Assembly: GCF_932294415.1 (NCBI RefSeq)
Contig: NC_065535.1
Span: 29,860,782 to 29,924,781 of the forward strand
Reading direction: 5' to 3'
Source: Quercus robur
Lineage: Eukaryota; Streptophyta; Magnoliopsida; Fagales; Fagaceae
Length of the DNA stretch: 64,000 nt
The translations under genes were made by a program, and so were the position numbers. The notes under the pieces are model-generated. The model was not told the DNA's origin and did not search any database. It was given only the letters and a program-made list of their open reading frames with translations. Of this stretch, positions 25,284-38,548 are shown in pieces. The first letter of the stretch is position 1, and each line of letters opens with the position of its first letter.

Positions 25284-25720
25284 TGTGGGGACATTAGAAG
25301 GCTTTTGTCCGCTTTGGGGAGCCAGTCCCTCACGGTTTTGTCCTCGTCCCCGAGTGTGGAACCCTAGGATTTTTTCCTTTGTGGTGATTGACACCTAGGC
25401 TCACCCGAATCCCACATCGGTTAGAGAACCCTCCCACTCAAGGTTTATAAGCTTCTGGAGCAACCAAGAGTGTACCACTACTCATGTGTAGTAGTGGTAC
25501 ACTCTTGGTTGCTCCAAGGGCTTATAAGCCATGAGTGGGGCGCATCTCCAACCGATGTGGGACAAAGGTGTCAAGCCAAAATGGCTACAAGGCAAAGCCC
25601 TTGACCTGAGGTGAAAATCCTGGACTTCTATACTCGGGGCCGAGAACCAAAACCTTGCGGGCTTGGCTCCCCAAATAGGACAATAAGCTTGCGGGGCGTG
25701 GAACAAAATCCTCCCCCACA
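25284..25720. mobile_element. Fold-back MITE, hAT-like, with 8 bp TSD
   Basis: 437 bp with ends TGTGGGG and CCCCCACA, flanked by ATTATCAT on both sides (25276-25283 and 25721-25728). Much of it is a loose inverted repeat around a central perfect hairpin at 25457-25515 (26 bp arms). Unit A has the unoccupied site at about 11212-11220. Confidence 0.85.
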
Positions 25721-25882
25721 ATTATCATTTCATTTACTCAAAAAAAAAAAAAGAAAAAGAATATCATCATTTCAAGTAATTTATGGATTTGGGTAAAATA
25801 TTTTCTAGAAAATGAATCATTTTTCAAAAAGAGAAATATTATGTGAACAACATATTTACAATAAATTCTAATTAATAGATTA

Positions 25883-26915
25883 TGTTAGGACATATGTGAT
25901 TCACTTGTTAGGAACATATGTCACTATTTTATGTAATTGGCTTATCCTTTGACAAAACGCACTTTACTTGTATTTGGGTAGATCTAGGATGTGTTTAATA
26001 CTTCAAGAAACTGTGTTTCAAGATTAAGTGTTAAAGATATGCAAGACTGTCCAAGATTCAAACTGAAGAAGTGCTGTTTATTAAAACTCGACAGTTAGCT
26101 TGACAGCTAGCTATCCATCGAACTCAAGAAGCTATTCCAGCCCCGTGGCTCAACAGCTGCTTGATAGCACCTTGACAGACAGCTATCTGTCGAGCTTTAT
26201 GAAAAACAGAATTCCAGTTCTGTTTTGACTCTAATCCGTGATTATGTGTTTAGGCCTTCTTTTCTTTTAACCCTAGATATATAAAATGATTATTTTAAGG
26301 GTCATCAAAGTGTACACAAGTTGCACAAGTTTTAAGTAAAGTTTGCTCAAGCAATTTGTAACCGGAGACAAAGTTTTGCCCTAGTTCATCATTCTTGTGA
26401 AGAAGTTGTTGTGTATGTGCACCGTAGAGTTTTGTGACCAAGCATCTTCTTGATCTTCATCGTTGGGATGAACTGAAAAACTTTGCAATCAACAACCTTC
26501 TCTAGTTGGTGATTGAAGTCGCATATTGGGATCCGCACATTGGTTAGTCACGTACTTGAGAGTCGTGCATCGAAAAGGAAAATTGTCACTACAAAATAAG
26601 TCCAACTGAGTATTGGGGTAAGAGTTCAACTGTAGGTTGGTATAAGGTATTGGGATTCCTTTATTTGTAACCGCTTGTTATAATAATAGTGGAATTTCGG
26701 GAGTAGTGACTTGAAAATCACCCGGTGGGATTTTTGTCGTTAGATTTTCCCCATTCGTAAACAAATCACCGTGTCATTTATTTTCCGCTGCATATTTAGT
26801 TATTTGGTGATTTGTTTGTGCTACCATGCATTTGCATATTAATTAAGTTAATTAACACTTGGCTAAATTAATTGGTTAATTTATCACAAGGGGTCAATTT
26901 GTTTTTGGCTTATCA
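25883..26915 (+). mobile_element. Solo LTR, about 1.03 kb (same family as 35888-36932)
   Basis: Begins TGTTAGGACATATGTGATTC and ends TTATCA. Flanks GATTA (25878-25882) and AATTA (26916-26920) fit a 5 bp duplication with one change. Unit A is continuous at this point (around 11380). The start and several internal stretches match 35888-36932. No coding region; the internal part of the element is absent. Confidence 0.8.
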
Positions 26916-28596
26916 AATTATTATTGGCTGTTACTAGTGAGAAAAAAACAATTTCAATGGTGGATTTAAATTAGAACCAATAACAACTTATCACTTAAGA
27001 TTTACTGTGAAAATGTTGTGGACGTAGTACATCTCTTTCTAAAAAGTATTTTCTCGAAAACTATCTTCTTTTTCTATGTTTAGTAGTGACTTTAAAATGA
27101 GTCGGAAAATTATCTCTTAACTTTTTGTATTTAGCTTTGCATGAGATAAAATTGTTTTCCTTATTTAGATTCGCATGAGATCGAGTTGTTTTCAAGAAAA
27201 TTTTAACGAAAAACATCTATATTTTATTTCAAACTAAATAATAGAAGTTAAGCGATATTTTTTCTTTAACTCATTTTTTTCGATACCACAAAACATAGAA
27301 AAATACGGAAAGCTATTTTTATATAAGGTTTTTCATTGAAACAAATAATGTCTAAGTTCAATTATAGTATTCGCATCAGCTCATACACAAATTTCTGTCT
27401 ATTTTAGCATAAGAATCCACGTTTTATTTATTTTACATACTCACTTTTCAAAAAACTCCACATCAGATTATCTATTTTATATTATATTTCATTAAAATAT
27501 CAAATCTTCTTGATTTAAAAAAAAAAAATTACACATAACAACCCTCATACACTCTCTTCTTTTATCATCAAGATACGTAAAAAATGAGAAGAAATTAAAT
27601 GTAAAATGAATAATATTAATGTAAATTTACACAAACTATAATAGGTGAAAAGGCAATTTCCACAATTATAGTGTAATTTACACAAATATACATTGACTAA
27701 CATTTGTCATTTATGTAAATTTTACACATTTTTCTATTATATACTTACCAATGTGAGTTCTCTTAAAGTATCTTGATGAGATTTTACACATTTTTCTATT
27801 AAACTTTTGTGAAGTAAATTGTGACACCACCAAACCAAATGAGATACATTATACTTTACCCGAAACAATATAAGATGCTAGTCCTCCCATTTGCATGATT
27901 TAAAAAATAAATAAATAAAGAGGAAAAAAAAAAGTCATCCAATTAATTTGCATTTCAATAAATTTTCACACTGGAAAAACTACGTAACATCTGAAATGAG
28001 AGGAGAAAGACATAAGTAAAGAAAAGGGTTCCAATCAAGCAAAATAATATACAAGACTACATTATTCGTGTTGATGGACCACTTTCTTTCTTCAATGGTA
28101 AGATATTGATAAAGAACTTCTATTTCATGGGTTTTATTGAATATTTACATCATTTCAATCGACAGTCAATACTGCCACAACTCTTATTTATTCATCTATT
28201 CTCAGTTTTAGTGACAAAATTTATAATGGCCGCCCATGGCTGTAAGTCCAAAACTTCGATTTGCGACCCTGGTTTGCTAAAGAACCCCACATCAACAGAA
28301 CCTAGTATTTCTAAAAATACCCAAAAACCACCCCAAAACAAAATAAAACGCATATAACACACAAAAGCCACTAAAAAAAAAAAACCCACGGGTAAAATTA
28401 TTTTATTGTCTAATCTCACATTTGGTTGATTTATGTGATAATTGATGAAAAGTGATGGATCGTACAAATCAGTAAAGAACAGAAAATGTCCATCACTCAT
28501 AATTGCACAAATCAATAAGGTGTGAAATTAGATGTTCTTATATCTCTAGATTTATTCAACAACAAACTTAGGCCCTGATTAACAGGTAGTCTGTGA
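26916..28596. other. Non-coding DNA 3' of aldolase copy C
   Basis: Aligns with 11385-13036 of unit A. AT-rich, no supported gene. Open frames at 28106-28515 are shadows without family match. Confidence 0.7.
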
Positions 28597-29493
28597 TCAA
28601 TTCATCTTAAACCTTTTCACATCATCAACAACAGCACTCTTAAACAAACCCACATCAACACCACCACACACCATATGATATCCACGTCTCTTAAGCTCAT
28701 CAGGTCCATCATTTGGCATTGCAAACCCAGCCAGGTAGGTTTTACTCTCAGAATCCAACACTGCCTTTTCAGCCACCCTCATCACCTCCTTCACTTTCTC
28801 GTTCACTGGCTCCCTCAACCACCCCATATTGACACTCAAATCCATCGGCCCTATCATAACACAATCAACCCCTTCAACAGCAGCGATATCCTTAACATTC
28901 TTCACAGCTTCCATGGACTCAACCTGCAAGCTAATTTAGGTTAATAATAGTATTATTTAAAAATTTTATTTTGCTTAATTAGGATTGTTTAAAAGGTATT
29001 TGGAAATATAATTTTTTTTAGAGAGAGTTTTAATTTATGGCGTCCGCTCCTGATAATAGCTCTTTATCATCAGACCAAGACACCAATCAGTTTTTGGTGT
29101 AGACAGGGATTGAATTCCAGATCTCTTATATAACCATCAGAGATTTTACCAATTAAACTAATTGGAACTTGGAACTTACCCGAAATATAACTATTCTCTT
29201 GAAGATGAGTAATTTTATGGGCAAAGCTTGGGTGCATTAATGGACCCATCAAATCCTAATTATATAACTTTCTTTTCACGTAATATAATAGGTTCTAATA
29301 ATTAATTTTACGGTGAACTCCACAAATCAAATGACAAAATGGAGTACAACGCTATTATATTCCTTAAGTATTGCATAATTTTTTCCTTAGAGAGACAAGA
29401 GACAAGTTCCGCTGAAAATATGAATTAAACTTCACTAAAAGATTTATATCGTATATGCAAATTACTTTGGTTTAGATAAAATAGAATGAAAAA

Positions 29494-29524
<31 letters not shown>

Positions 29525-30204
29525 TATACACGTCCTAATTAATTTATTAAAGATTCATAATAAAGATTCATAGTTAAACTCAAAATTTTGAAATAAGATT
29601 TCAAGAGACGAGTTCAACCAAACAAAACTAGATCTTACAATAATTTCTAAATGATGTAATTTTCTCAAATAGTATTTTTTTTTTTTTTTAAATGTTTATT
29701 TAGCCCCCAAAAAAAAGAAAAAAGAAAAAAGAAAAACCCAACCTGGCACATGATCAACAACTCTTTCTCACACTTGTTTATATACTCTTCATCGATACCG
29801 TACTTGGAGGCTCTCACAACCGGGTGGGCCGCTCCACGGACTCCATTTGGTGGGTACCGACAATAGGAGACGGCTTTCTTGGCCAACTCAGGATCGTCGA
29901 TCATGGGGATCATGAGGCCTTGTGGGCCTAAGTCGAGTGCTTTCTTGGCCCATGCTGCAGAACTCTCAGGAATTCTAAGGATAGCTGGGGTTTGAGTTGC
30001 AGCCAGGGCTTGGAGACAAGGGAGAGCTTCGGAGATGCCACCATGGCCGTGTTCCATGTCGACGACGACGAAGTCATAGCCTGCATGGCCTGCGATTTCA
30101 GCCAGGGTGGGAGAGAAGCTAAGGAGGAAGAGACCGTAGAGGGGTTCTTCATTAGCTTTCTTTAGACGAGCTTTGAAGGTTTGAGGGGTGGCTGAGGAGG
30201 CCAT
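28597..30204 (-). CDS. HpcH/HpaI aldolase-like protein, copy C (intact, two exons)
   Basis: Exons 30204-29743 and 28923-28597, phase-0 GT-AG intron after Gln154, 262 residues. Same family and same key residues as copy A: D49-M-E51-H52, R77, Glu156 and Asp182 (IGPMDLSVNMG). It differs from copy A by conservative changes and by AMPNDG lacking the extra codon. No transit-like N-terminus. The intron contains a SINE. The upstream region differs from copy A: the TATA core is replaced by CTATTTTGTTG on the plus strand, and a T run and short duplications lie nearby. The gene product therefore looks sound but its promoter has changed. Confidence 0.88.
29012..29181 (-). mobile_element. SINE in the intron of aldolase copy C
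   Basis: Minus-strand copy of the SINE seen at 18824-18991, with poly-A as the T run at 29012-29019. The duplication GAAATATAA flanks it (29003-29011 and 29182-29190). Copy A has the unoccupied site near 13446-13459. Confidence 0.87.
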
Positions 30205-30398
30205 GGTTGTGAGTACTTTTTTGTTTAGAGAAATGTGGTGTGGTCAGTGGGGTAGTGGGGAGCTATTTTGTTGTGCGATTCTGTGACTCTCTGAGCTTGA
30301 TAACGAATGAGAGGAAGTTTTTTTTTTTTTTTTTTCTTTTTGATAAGCACGAATGAGAGGAAGTAGTGCTTGGCAAGTGACAAAGTTTGATAATTTGG

Positions 30399-30827
30399 AT
30401 TTCGTCTTATATGGGTATTTTTTTTGTCCGGGACTGTGCGGCAATTTCAGCTGGTGTGGTTGAAACTAGGGCAGTTGAGACTTGAGAATGAAAAAAATAG
30501 TGTCTAATTGTACTCCAACTATGTTGTCACAGTAGATTGATGGATAGCATAAAATTTAGATATTTTATTAGAGCATCCATAGTAGTGGAACTAAAAATTT
30601 AATTATTTAGCTATTGAATTTCGTCTTATATGGGTATTTTTTTTGTGTGGGACTGTGCGGCAATTTCAGCTGTTGTGGTTGTAACTAGGGCAGTCGAGAC
30701 TTGAGAATGAAAAAAATAGAGTCTAATTGTACTCCAACTATGTTGTCACAGTAGATTGATGGTAGATTGATGGTTAGCATAAAATTTAGATATTTTATTA
30801 GAGCATCCATAGCAATGAAGCTAAAAA
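30399..30827. repeat. Tandem duplication of about 215 bp upstream of copy C
   Basis: The stretch starting ATTTCGTCTTATATGGGTAT near 30401 recurs near 30617, including the first bases of the adjacent MITE (GAGCATCCATAG at 30571 and 30801). The MITE was therefore in place before this local duplication. Confidence 0.75.
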
Positions 30828-32269
30828 TTTAGCTATTTAGCTCCATCAAAAGTTATTTTATCTATTTTATCTACATACATACTGCAACAGTGGATCTATT
30901 TTAGTTTTCAACATAATAAAATAATATATCTACTACAATAAAATAATATATCTACTACAATAAACAACAATCACAACCACCTTCAACCACTATCGCTGCC
31001 ACTACCGTGGCTAGCACCGACTCTTACACCGCCACCGTAATCGCTATCGCTACCACTACCGCCGCCGCCACCGACTCTTCCACCACCGCCGCCACCATTG
31101 TTGCCATCACCGACTCTTCCACCGCTGCCGCCGCCGCCACACGATAGCAAATAATCGTCTAGTGTTAACATGTGATTTTTTTAACCCCAAATTATACTTA
31201 AACATTTTTTTTTTTTACTAAAACAATTTCTCAATTATCATGATAGCAAACATAAAAATCTTTTCCACAAATAATTATGGTTTCTAATGATAAAATATAC
31301 AGCCATTAAAAAAAAAAAAAAACAAAGAAAAAGAAAAGCATCAGAAAAATGGTGTTATTCATTTTGAGAGAGAGAGAGATAGAAGAAACTTTCCAAACAT
31401 TCCTCTTAAACTAAGTTATCCACATTTTGACCTCTCATGGACCCAACAAGCAAATTAAACACAAAAAGAAAATAAAGTGTAAACATCAAACATTACCAAA
31501 CAAACATTCTTTTCCCCTGCTATGTGCCTTGAAAAAAAAAGGCACACAGTATTCCTAAAGCCTACCAATTCGTGGAAATTGTGACCCACTATTCCAATTT
31601 CAATTCATCCTAACAAGAAATCTGACCTCAAATTCATGGTAAATACCAATAACCCAGAACAACAATAAAATATCATATATCAAAAATCCCACATTCTTTG
31701 ATGTTATACCCAAATCAAAAACACCAAGCATCCTTATGAAGGAGACAGAGACAACTGACCTGAAGTGGATCAACGAAAGAGAAGTGGGTCTGAGGCGGAT
31801 CGGCAGCGTGGGTTTGAGGTGGATGGCAGCATGGGTCTGAGGCTGATCGGCGGCTTGGGATGGCTGGTGGGTTGGTGACGTCGAGCTTCGGTGGCAGCAA
31901 CGTTGACGATGGTCAGTTCGGTGGCGGTAAACAAAGTGAGCTTGAGAAACCGGAGTTGAGAGAGATGAGCTTCAGATGATGAGATGAGAGTGAATGAGAG
32001 AGAGAGAGAGAGAGAGGCACGGTGTGATAAAAGAATGAAAAAAAAAAAAAAAAGGAGCAAGTGGTATTATTTTAATCCCTAGCTGGAATATATATATATA
32101 TATATATATATTTAGCTTTCAACTACAATGCACATCTATCTATAGATGTACACTATAGCAATTAAGTTAAAAAATATAGGTATAGCTCCACTGCTGGATG
32201 GTGGTTTTTGGTGTTTTGGTGGAGCTAAAATAGCTATATAGCTATTTAACTCCATTGCTATGAGTGCTC
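30801..32269. mobile_element. Harbinger-like non-autonomous TIR element (element 2)
   Basis: Left end GAGCATCCATAGCAATGAAG and right end closing GAGTGCTC, with TTA on both sides (30798-30800 and 32270-32272). The interior has a GCC-rich stretch (30983-31150), a GA run (31997-32015), a TA run and a hairpin at about 32126-32155 followed by TAGCAA. It resembles element 1 in plan but not in most of its sequence. No transposase. Confidence 0.78.
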
Positions 32270-32547
32270 TTATAGATGGATCTATTATAGATATTCATTG
32301 GGATATCTCTTACTAAAGAAAAAATATATGTGGAAGACTATAACTAATTTATTGAGCATTTATAATTAACTTCAAACAAAATTTGAGACTAAGATTATTT
32401 TTTTGGATAGACTTTATGGTTGTTATCGTTATCATCGTCATGCAGCCATACATCCATTTTTTTTCATTTTCGAGAAAGTAAGCAATACTTTCATTTAAAA
32501 AAATTAAATTAAATTAAATTAAATAATACGCGTGACATATTATGGAT

Positions 32548-33363
32548 TGTAGGGGTATTGGGCCTATGAGCTCATTTTCTATGTATATATTGGGCCTAAG
32601 GCCTAAACCAAGGACGGGGTGTCGTCCGAGGAGGAGTAAACATTCTAAAGGGAGCCCGTGTTAGTAAATGAAGAAGTACGTTTTGATCATAATGGCCCTG
32701 GAGGTTGGGCGAGGATGAATGCCTCCTCGGCTAACCAAAGCCGAGGTCCGTAAAGATGGTTTGCCATCTGAGGGAATATTTCAGGAAATTCTGTTGGCAT
32801 CGGTAAGCGTTTCAGAAACAAAAGATAGAGGGGAGTCCTAGACTATCTAAGGAAAAAGCTACTATCACTGCATTAAATGCTTTGCATCTAACACCCTGGC
32901 CTCATTAATGTGGAGAAGACCCCTGAACAGTATTGCATTGGCTACCCCCACGCACAAAAGGCCTAAAAGAATGTTCGATGGAACAAGTACTCAAGTAGTG
33001 GCTTGGATGATCAACAAGTGGAGGGCCAAGATCTTCTAAAGAGAACTATATAATGGAAAGGACTCTCCATGAAGAAGGGATCGAGAAATCTAGAGAGAAA
33101 CACTGTATCAATCAGGAAACAAACTTGTAATCAAATGTAAGAGAAATATACAAGAACTGATCTTCTCGGACCATGCCGAGGATGATTTTCTTTAGTTAAA
33201 ATCAATCTATCTTTCTGTTCTTGTCATTTGAATTCACTTTATTTGTCACCCAACTCATTTTAGCCCAATTTTCCAACCCACTCTTTACATATTCATTGTT
33301 TTGTGTTTTTTAGGCCTGAGTCCATCCATCATTTGGGCTAAGAATCCAAATCTAGTCCTTACA
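32548..33363 (+). repeat. 5' LTR of the gypsy element
   Basis: 816 bp, starts TGTAGGGGTATTGGGCC, ends AGTCCTTACA. Directly followed by a primer-binding-site-like stretch, TTAGCATTGTCTGTGAGAA, a degraded form of the site common in Tat-like elements. Confidence 0.9.
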
Positions 33364-33397
33364 ATTAGCATTGTCTGTGAGAAATTCTGATGTTATA

Positions 33398-34800
33398 ATG
33401 AGTCTGACTTCCAACTATGGTAGGTTCAGGTCCACACCATGCAAAATCTAGGGAGCCCCAACATGAAGATCATTTTTTCAACCTCGAGCGAAGAAGGGAC
33501 CGAGAGGGGAGTGTGTATACTACCCATACTAGTGGGAGTCATTCTAAGGGTGGTAGCCACCTCTCTCAGGAGAAAAATACCAAAGCCATGCAACAGGAGA
33601 TTAATCATTTAAAAAGAAAGTTGCACCATGAATGGAGAAGGTAAACTCCCTCTATTTCTAATTTCTCTTCTGACGATGAGGAGGACGGTAGTTATAGGCA
33701 AAGATCAAGGACTCCTCCCAATGAGTCTTTCTCATATGATGAGGACTACCACCATGAGCACAGAAACAAAAGCTCATCTTCTAAAGGCCTGGGGAATGAC
33801 GTGATGAGCAAAGTGTTCAAACAAATTTCCAGATCGCCTTTCACATGCAGGATTGAGGAAGGGATACTTCCTCGGCAGTTCACTCAGCCCACGTTCACCA
33901 TGTACAACGGCCGTACAGATCTTATGGAACACATAAGTCACTTCAACCAAAGAATGTCTATACACTCTAAGAATGAAACCTTGATGTGCAAGGTATTTCC
34001 ATCTAGCTTGGGGCCTGTGGCTATGAGGTGGTTTGATGGTTTAAGTGCAAGTTCTATTGGCTCCTTCAAGGAGCTCACCCGAGCATTTGTGTCTCGTTTT
34101 ATTACGTGTAGTAGGGTTCCTCGGCCCGTAGATTCTCTATTGTCCATGTCCATGCGAGAAGATGAGACCCTGAAAACGTACTTGGATAGATACTGGGAGA
34201 TATTTAACGAGATTGATGGGGATTTTGATGACATGGTTATAAGGACCTTCAAGGTCAACCTGCCCACAGAGCATGATTTAAGAAAATCTTTGACCAAGAA
34301 GCCGATAAAGAGCGTGCGTAAACTCATGGACCACATTAATGAATACAAGAGAGTGGAGGAAGACTAACAGCAAGGAACGGGGAAAGGTAAGGTTATCCCT
34401 CAGGAGATGAGGTATTTTAAGTCGGATCGCTACAACAATAATAAACCTCGAAGGGATTTTGCTGGACAATCTGGGTCTACAGCTCCCCAGGCAGTTAACA
34501 CTATGTTCTGAGAACCAGTGCATCAAGTCCTAGAGAAAATCAAGAACGAGCCATATTTCAAATGGCCAAACAAAATGGGAGGAAACCCCTTGAGGCGCAA
34601 TCAAAGCCTTCATTGCCAATACCACCAAGAACGGGGATATACCACCGAGGACTGCAGAACTCTGTGGTACCATCTGGAGCAATTGGTCAAAGAGGGAATG
34701 TTACAGTAGTTTTTGTATCGACCAAACGGGCAAGGAGACCAATCAAGGTCAAGGACTCAGGGGAACACTTCTTCAAGGCCCCCGTTGGGCACAATTAATG
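33398..34800 (+). pseudogene. gag region of the gypsy element
   Basis: The best stretch, 33801-34367 (188 residues), carries the retrotransposon gag domain, with FNQRMSIHSKNE, MRWFDGLSASSIGSF and LDRYWEIFNE. A later stretch has CQYHQERGYTTEDCRTLWYH, a gag C-terminal motif. Stops near 33468, 34365 and 34707 and frameshifts break the frame. Confidence 0.85.
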
Positions 34801-34959
34801 TTATCTTTACTGCACCTGGGAAGACTGGTTCTCATCCTTCCAGGGTGATGTCCGTAGCTCGGCTATCAGCCAAGGAATCCAATTCTGAGCCAAAGAGGGC
34901 TAAAGTAGGGATCCAACCGACACTGAGTTTTTCGGATGAGGACAAGATGGAAACCATCC

Positions 34960-37900
34960 AGCCGCATGATGATGCCTTGGTAGTCACCCTCAGAATAGGA
35001 GGATATGATGTGAAAAGGGTAATAGTGGACTAGGGCAATGATGTAAAGATTATGTACCCTGACTTATACAGAGGGCTGAACTTAAAGCCTGAGAATCTAA
35101 CAGCTTATGATTCACCTTTGGTGAGTTTTGATGGGAAGGTTATCATCCCTAGGGGTCAGATTAGATTGCCCGTACAGGCAGGTTCAGAAGTGGTTGAAGT
35201 GGACTTCATTATGGTAGATGCATACTCTCCGTACACGGCCATTGTGGCCAGATCCTAGCTTCATGACCTGGGGCTTGTCTCTTTTACTCTACATTTGAAG
35301 GTGAAGTACCCATCAAGGGACCGGATTGAGGAGCTTGTAGGGAGTCAGTCCATGGCTAGGCAATGCCTCGTGGTTACAATTATGCATCAGCCGGCAGCTG
35401 AGTCCTCGACCTCTGCTGAGGGGGGCTTATAGCAGTCAAAGTCTCTGGTGTTAACTATCAATGGGCCAACCGAGGAGGCGAAATGCAAGGATTTAGAGAA
35501 AATTGTCCTAACTGATGACCTGGAGAAGTTTTTTCAGGTTGGGGCTTAGCTACCTCCTCAGGAGAAGGAAAAGCTGGTAGAATTTCTAAAGAGGAACATT
35601 GATGTGTTTGCATGGAGTGCTTGCGAAGCACTGGGGGTGGATTCGAACTTCATCTGCCATCATTTGAATGTCAATCCATCAGTCACCCCCAGAAAGCAAC
35701 CACCTCGGCGCTCATCTAAGGATCATTCTGACGCTGTCAAAGACGAGGTGATGAAACTTAAGCAGGCTAGGGTATTAATAAAGTTTTCTACCCTGAGTAG
35801 TTGGCTAATATAGTGGTAGTAAAGAAGAAGAATGGGAAGTGGCAAGTGTGTGTAGACTTCATAAACTTGAACAAAACCTGTCCAAAGTATTAGGACATAT
35901 GTGATTCACTTGTTAGGAACATATGTCACTATTTTATGTAATTGCTTAATCCTTTTATAAAACTCACTTTACTTGTATTTGGGTAGATCTAGGATGTGTT
36001 TAATACTTCAAGAGACCTTGTTTCAAGTTCAAGTGTTAAAGCCATGCAAGTTTGTCCAAGAATCAAGTGAGAAAGTGCTGAATTTTAAAGCTCGATAGCT
36101 GCTCGACACCTGGCTTATCTGTCGAGCTCTTTAGTTGCTTTTTATCGCAATCTCAACACCTCTCGATAGCTAGGTTGATCGAGCGAGCAAATTTCTATCC
36201 CCTCGACACCTCCTCGATCGATCGAGAATTACAAAATTCAAATTTTCAGATCTGATTTTCGACCCATGCTAACATATATGCGTAGGGTTTCTTTTCTCAC
36301 AACCCTAGACATATATAAGGCTTATTTCAGAGGCCGTCACATAAGAGAATACAAGGAGAACATATGTAAAAGGTGATCGATACCTTATTCTCTCTGAAAG
36401 AAGCTACTGCGTCTTTGTGCCTTAGGATTTTGTAACCAAGTGCTTCTTGATCTTCATTATTAATAAAGTGAAGAACTTTGCAGCCAACATCTTCTTCAAG
36501 TTGGTGTGTTAGTCATGTACTGAGAGCCGCGCATCATTGGTTGGTCACGTATTGGGATCCACACAAAAAGGGTGGCATTCATATATTGAAGAGTACAGAG
36601 GTTCTGAAGGGATAGAAGGTTTCTGCTGTAAGTTCATCTACGGGGATTGTAGAGTCTAGGGACAAAGATTTTGTACTGGATCTGAAACTTCTCTTTACTA
36701 TAGTGAATTGCTTTTCGGGAAGGTTTCCCCTCAAGTTTTTTACTGTGAAACTATTTTGTTTCATTGGTTTTCCTAGGTCATCATATCTTGTCTTATTTAT
36801 TTTTCCGCTGCATGATTTTGACATGATATCGATGTTTGTTTGTTTTAACAAGTTTTATTCATAATAAATCTAATTAACAACTTGGGTTTAAAACTTGTTA
36901 ATTCTATCAATCAGGGTCTAAATTTCCCAACACAAAGGACCTTTTCCCCATGCCTAGGATTGATCAGCTAATGGACGCAACTGTAGGCAATTTTCGGATG
37001 AGTTTTTTGGATGCCTATCAAGGGTACCACCAGATACCTTTAGCCTTGGACGACTAGGAGAAAACAGTTTTTGTTACTCCCACTGGGAATTACCACTACA
37101 AGGTAATGCACTTTGGTCTAAAGAATGCAGGGTCTACCTATCAAAGGATGTTTGAGCCACAACTTAGGAAGAACATTGAGATTTACATAGACGACATGGT
37201 GGTCAAGAACAAGTTGGAATCTGAGCACATTAATGACCTCGGGAACATCTTTGAGATCTTGAGGAGGCATAAACTATGACTCAATGCTTCTAAATGTTCT
37301 TTTGGTATTGGATCAAGGAAGTTCTTAGGGTACATGGTTACACATCACGGAATTGAAGTTAATCCTAACCAGATTAAAGCAATCAACAATTTACAACCAC
37401 CTCGAAATCCCAAATAGGTCTAGAAACTAACAGGGATGACCGCTGCTCTAAACCAATTCATCTCTCGGTCAGCAGATAGGTGTAGACCTTTCTTTCAATT
37501 GTTGAACAAGTGGAAGGGATTCGAATGGAGCGAGAAGTATGTCCTGGCTTTCCAGCGGTTAAAAGAGTATCTTTCTCGGCAACCCATTATGTCCAGGCCT
37601 GAGGTGGATGAGGTTTTGTTTGCCTATATTGTCGTGGCTTCACATGCAGTAAGCTTGGTACTTGTATGGGTTGAAAGTGGTGTACAGAGGCTAGTCTATT
37701 ATGTGAGCAAGTCACTTCATGAGGCCAAGATCCATTACCTACCCCTAGAGAAGGCCATTTTAGTAGTTGTGCATGCTATGTGCAAGCTCCCTCACTACTT
37801 CCAATCACACATTGTTGTTGTCTTGACCTATCTTCCTCTTAGGTCTCTACTTCGGAGTGCTGGTTATACAGGAAGGATTGCCAAGTGGAGTACGATCCTA

Positions 37901-38345
37901 GGGGTTTTTAATATCAAGTATATGCCTCGCACCTCTGTCAAGGGTCAGGTTCTCGCCAATCTTATGGCCAAATTTATTGAAACCCCACTAGAAGAGAAAG
38001 TAGAGAAGCAGAACATGGATGGAAAATCAGTTGGTGCAATCTCCTTACAGAAACCTTTGTCCTAGAAGGTATATGTTAATGGTGCTACAAACCACAGAAG
38101 TTCTGGAGTGGAGCTAGTTCTGATATCTCCAGAAAGGATCATAATTGAGAAATCCTTAAGATTGGGCTTCTTGGCCACAAACAATGAGGCCAAGTATGAA
38201 ACTCTGTTGGCCGGGATGACCATGGTTCAGAAGATGGGTAGAAAAGCGGTGGAAATATTCTCTTATTCAAGGCTGGTTGTAGGCCAAGTTCAAGGAGAGT
38301 TGGAGGCCAGAGATCTCAGAATGCAAGAGTACTTGAGCTAGGTTA
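34960..38345 (+). pseudogene. Protease, reverse transcriptase and RNase H region of the gypsy element
   Basis: Protease-like residues VTLRIGGYDVKRVIVD near 34982-35032 are followed by a stop. RT begins near 35604 and is split by the solo LTR at 35888-36932, resuming with LFPMPRIDQLMDATVG. The YIDDMVV box is at about 37183-37203. The RNase H-like part (37436-38065) includes YYVSKSLHEAKIHYLPLEKA. A second RNase H-like piece covers 38108-38341. Several stops, so non-functional. Confidence 0.88.
35888..36932 (+). mobile_element. Solo LTR nested in the gypsy RT
   Basis: 1045 bp, begins TATTAGGACATATG and ends TTTCCCAACA. The duplication CAAAG flanks it (35883-35887 and 36933-36937). Removing it in thought restores the RT register at NKTCPK, which shows the insertion point. 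Same family as 25883-26915. Confidence 0.92.
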
Positions 38346-38548
38346 GATATTTACAGTTAAGATTTGAATCTTTTAACTTATCACAAATCCCTAAAGGTAG
38401 AAATATACATTCTGACTCTCTTGCCACGCTGGCAACCTCCTCGGCACAAAGTTTACCTTAGGTAATTCTTGTGGAAGACTTGTGTAAGCCTACTAAAGTA
38501 GGGAGAAACATGGCTCACATTCATCAGATTAGGGTGGGACCTAGCTAG

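Noticed and set aside
25457-25515. Possible microRNA precursor
   Set aside because: The perfect arms and the surrounding TSD-flanked inverted repeat are better explained by a fold-back transposon.
30983-31171. Gly/Ser-rich protein on the minus strand
   Set aside because: Product of a GCC-type simple repeat inside a MITE.
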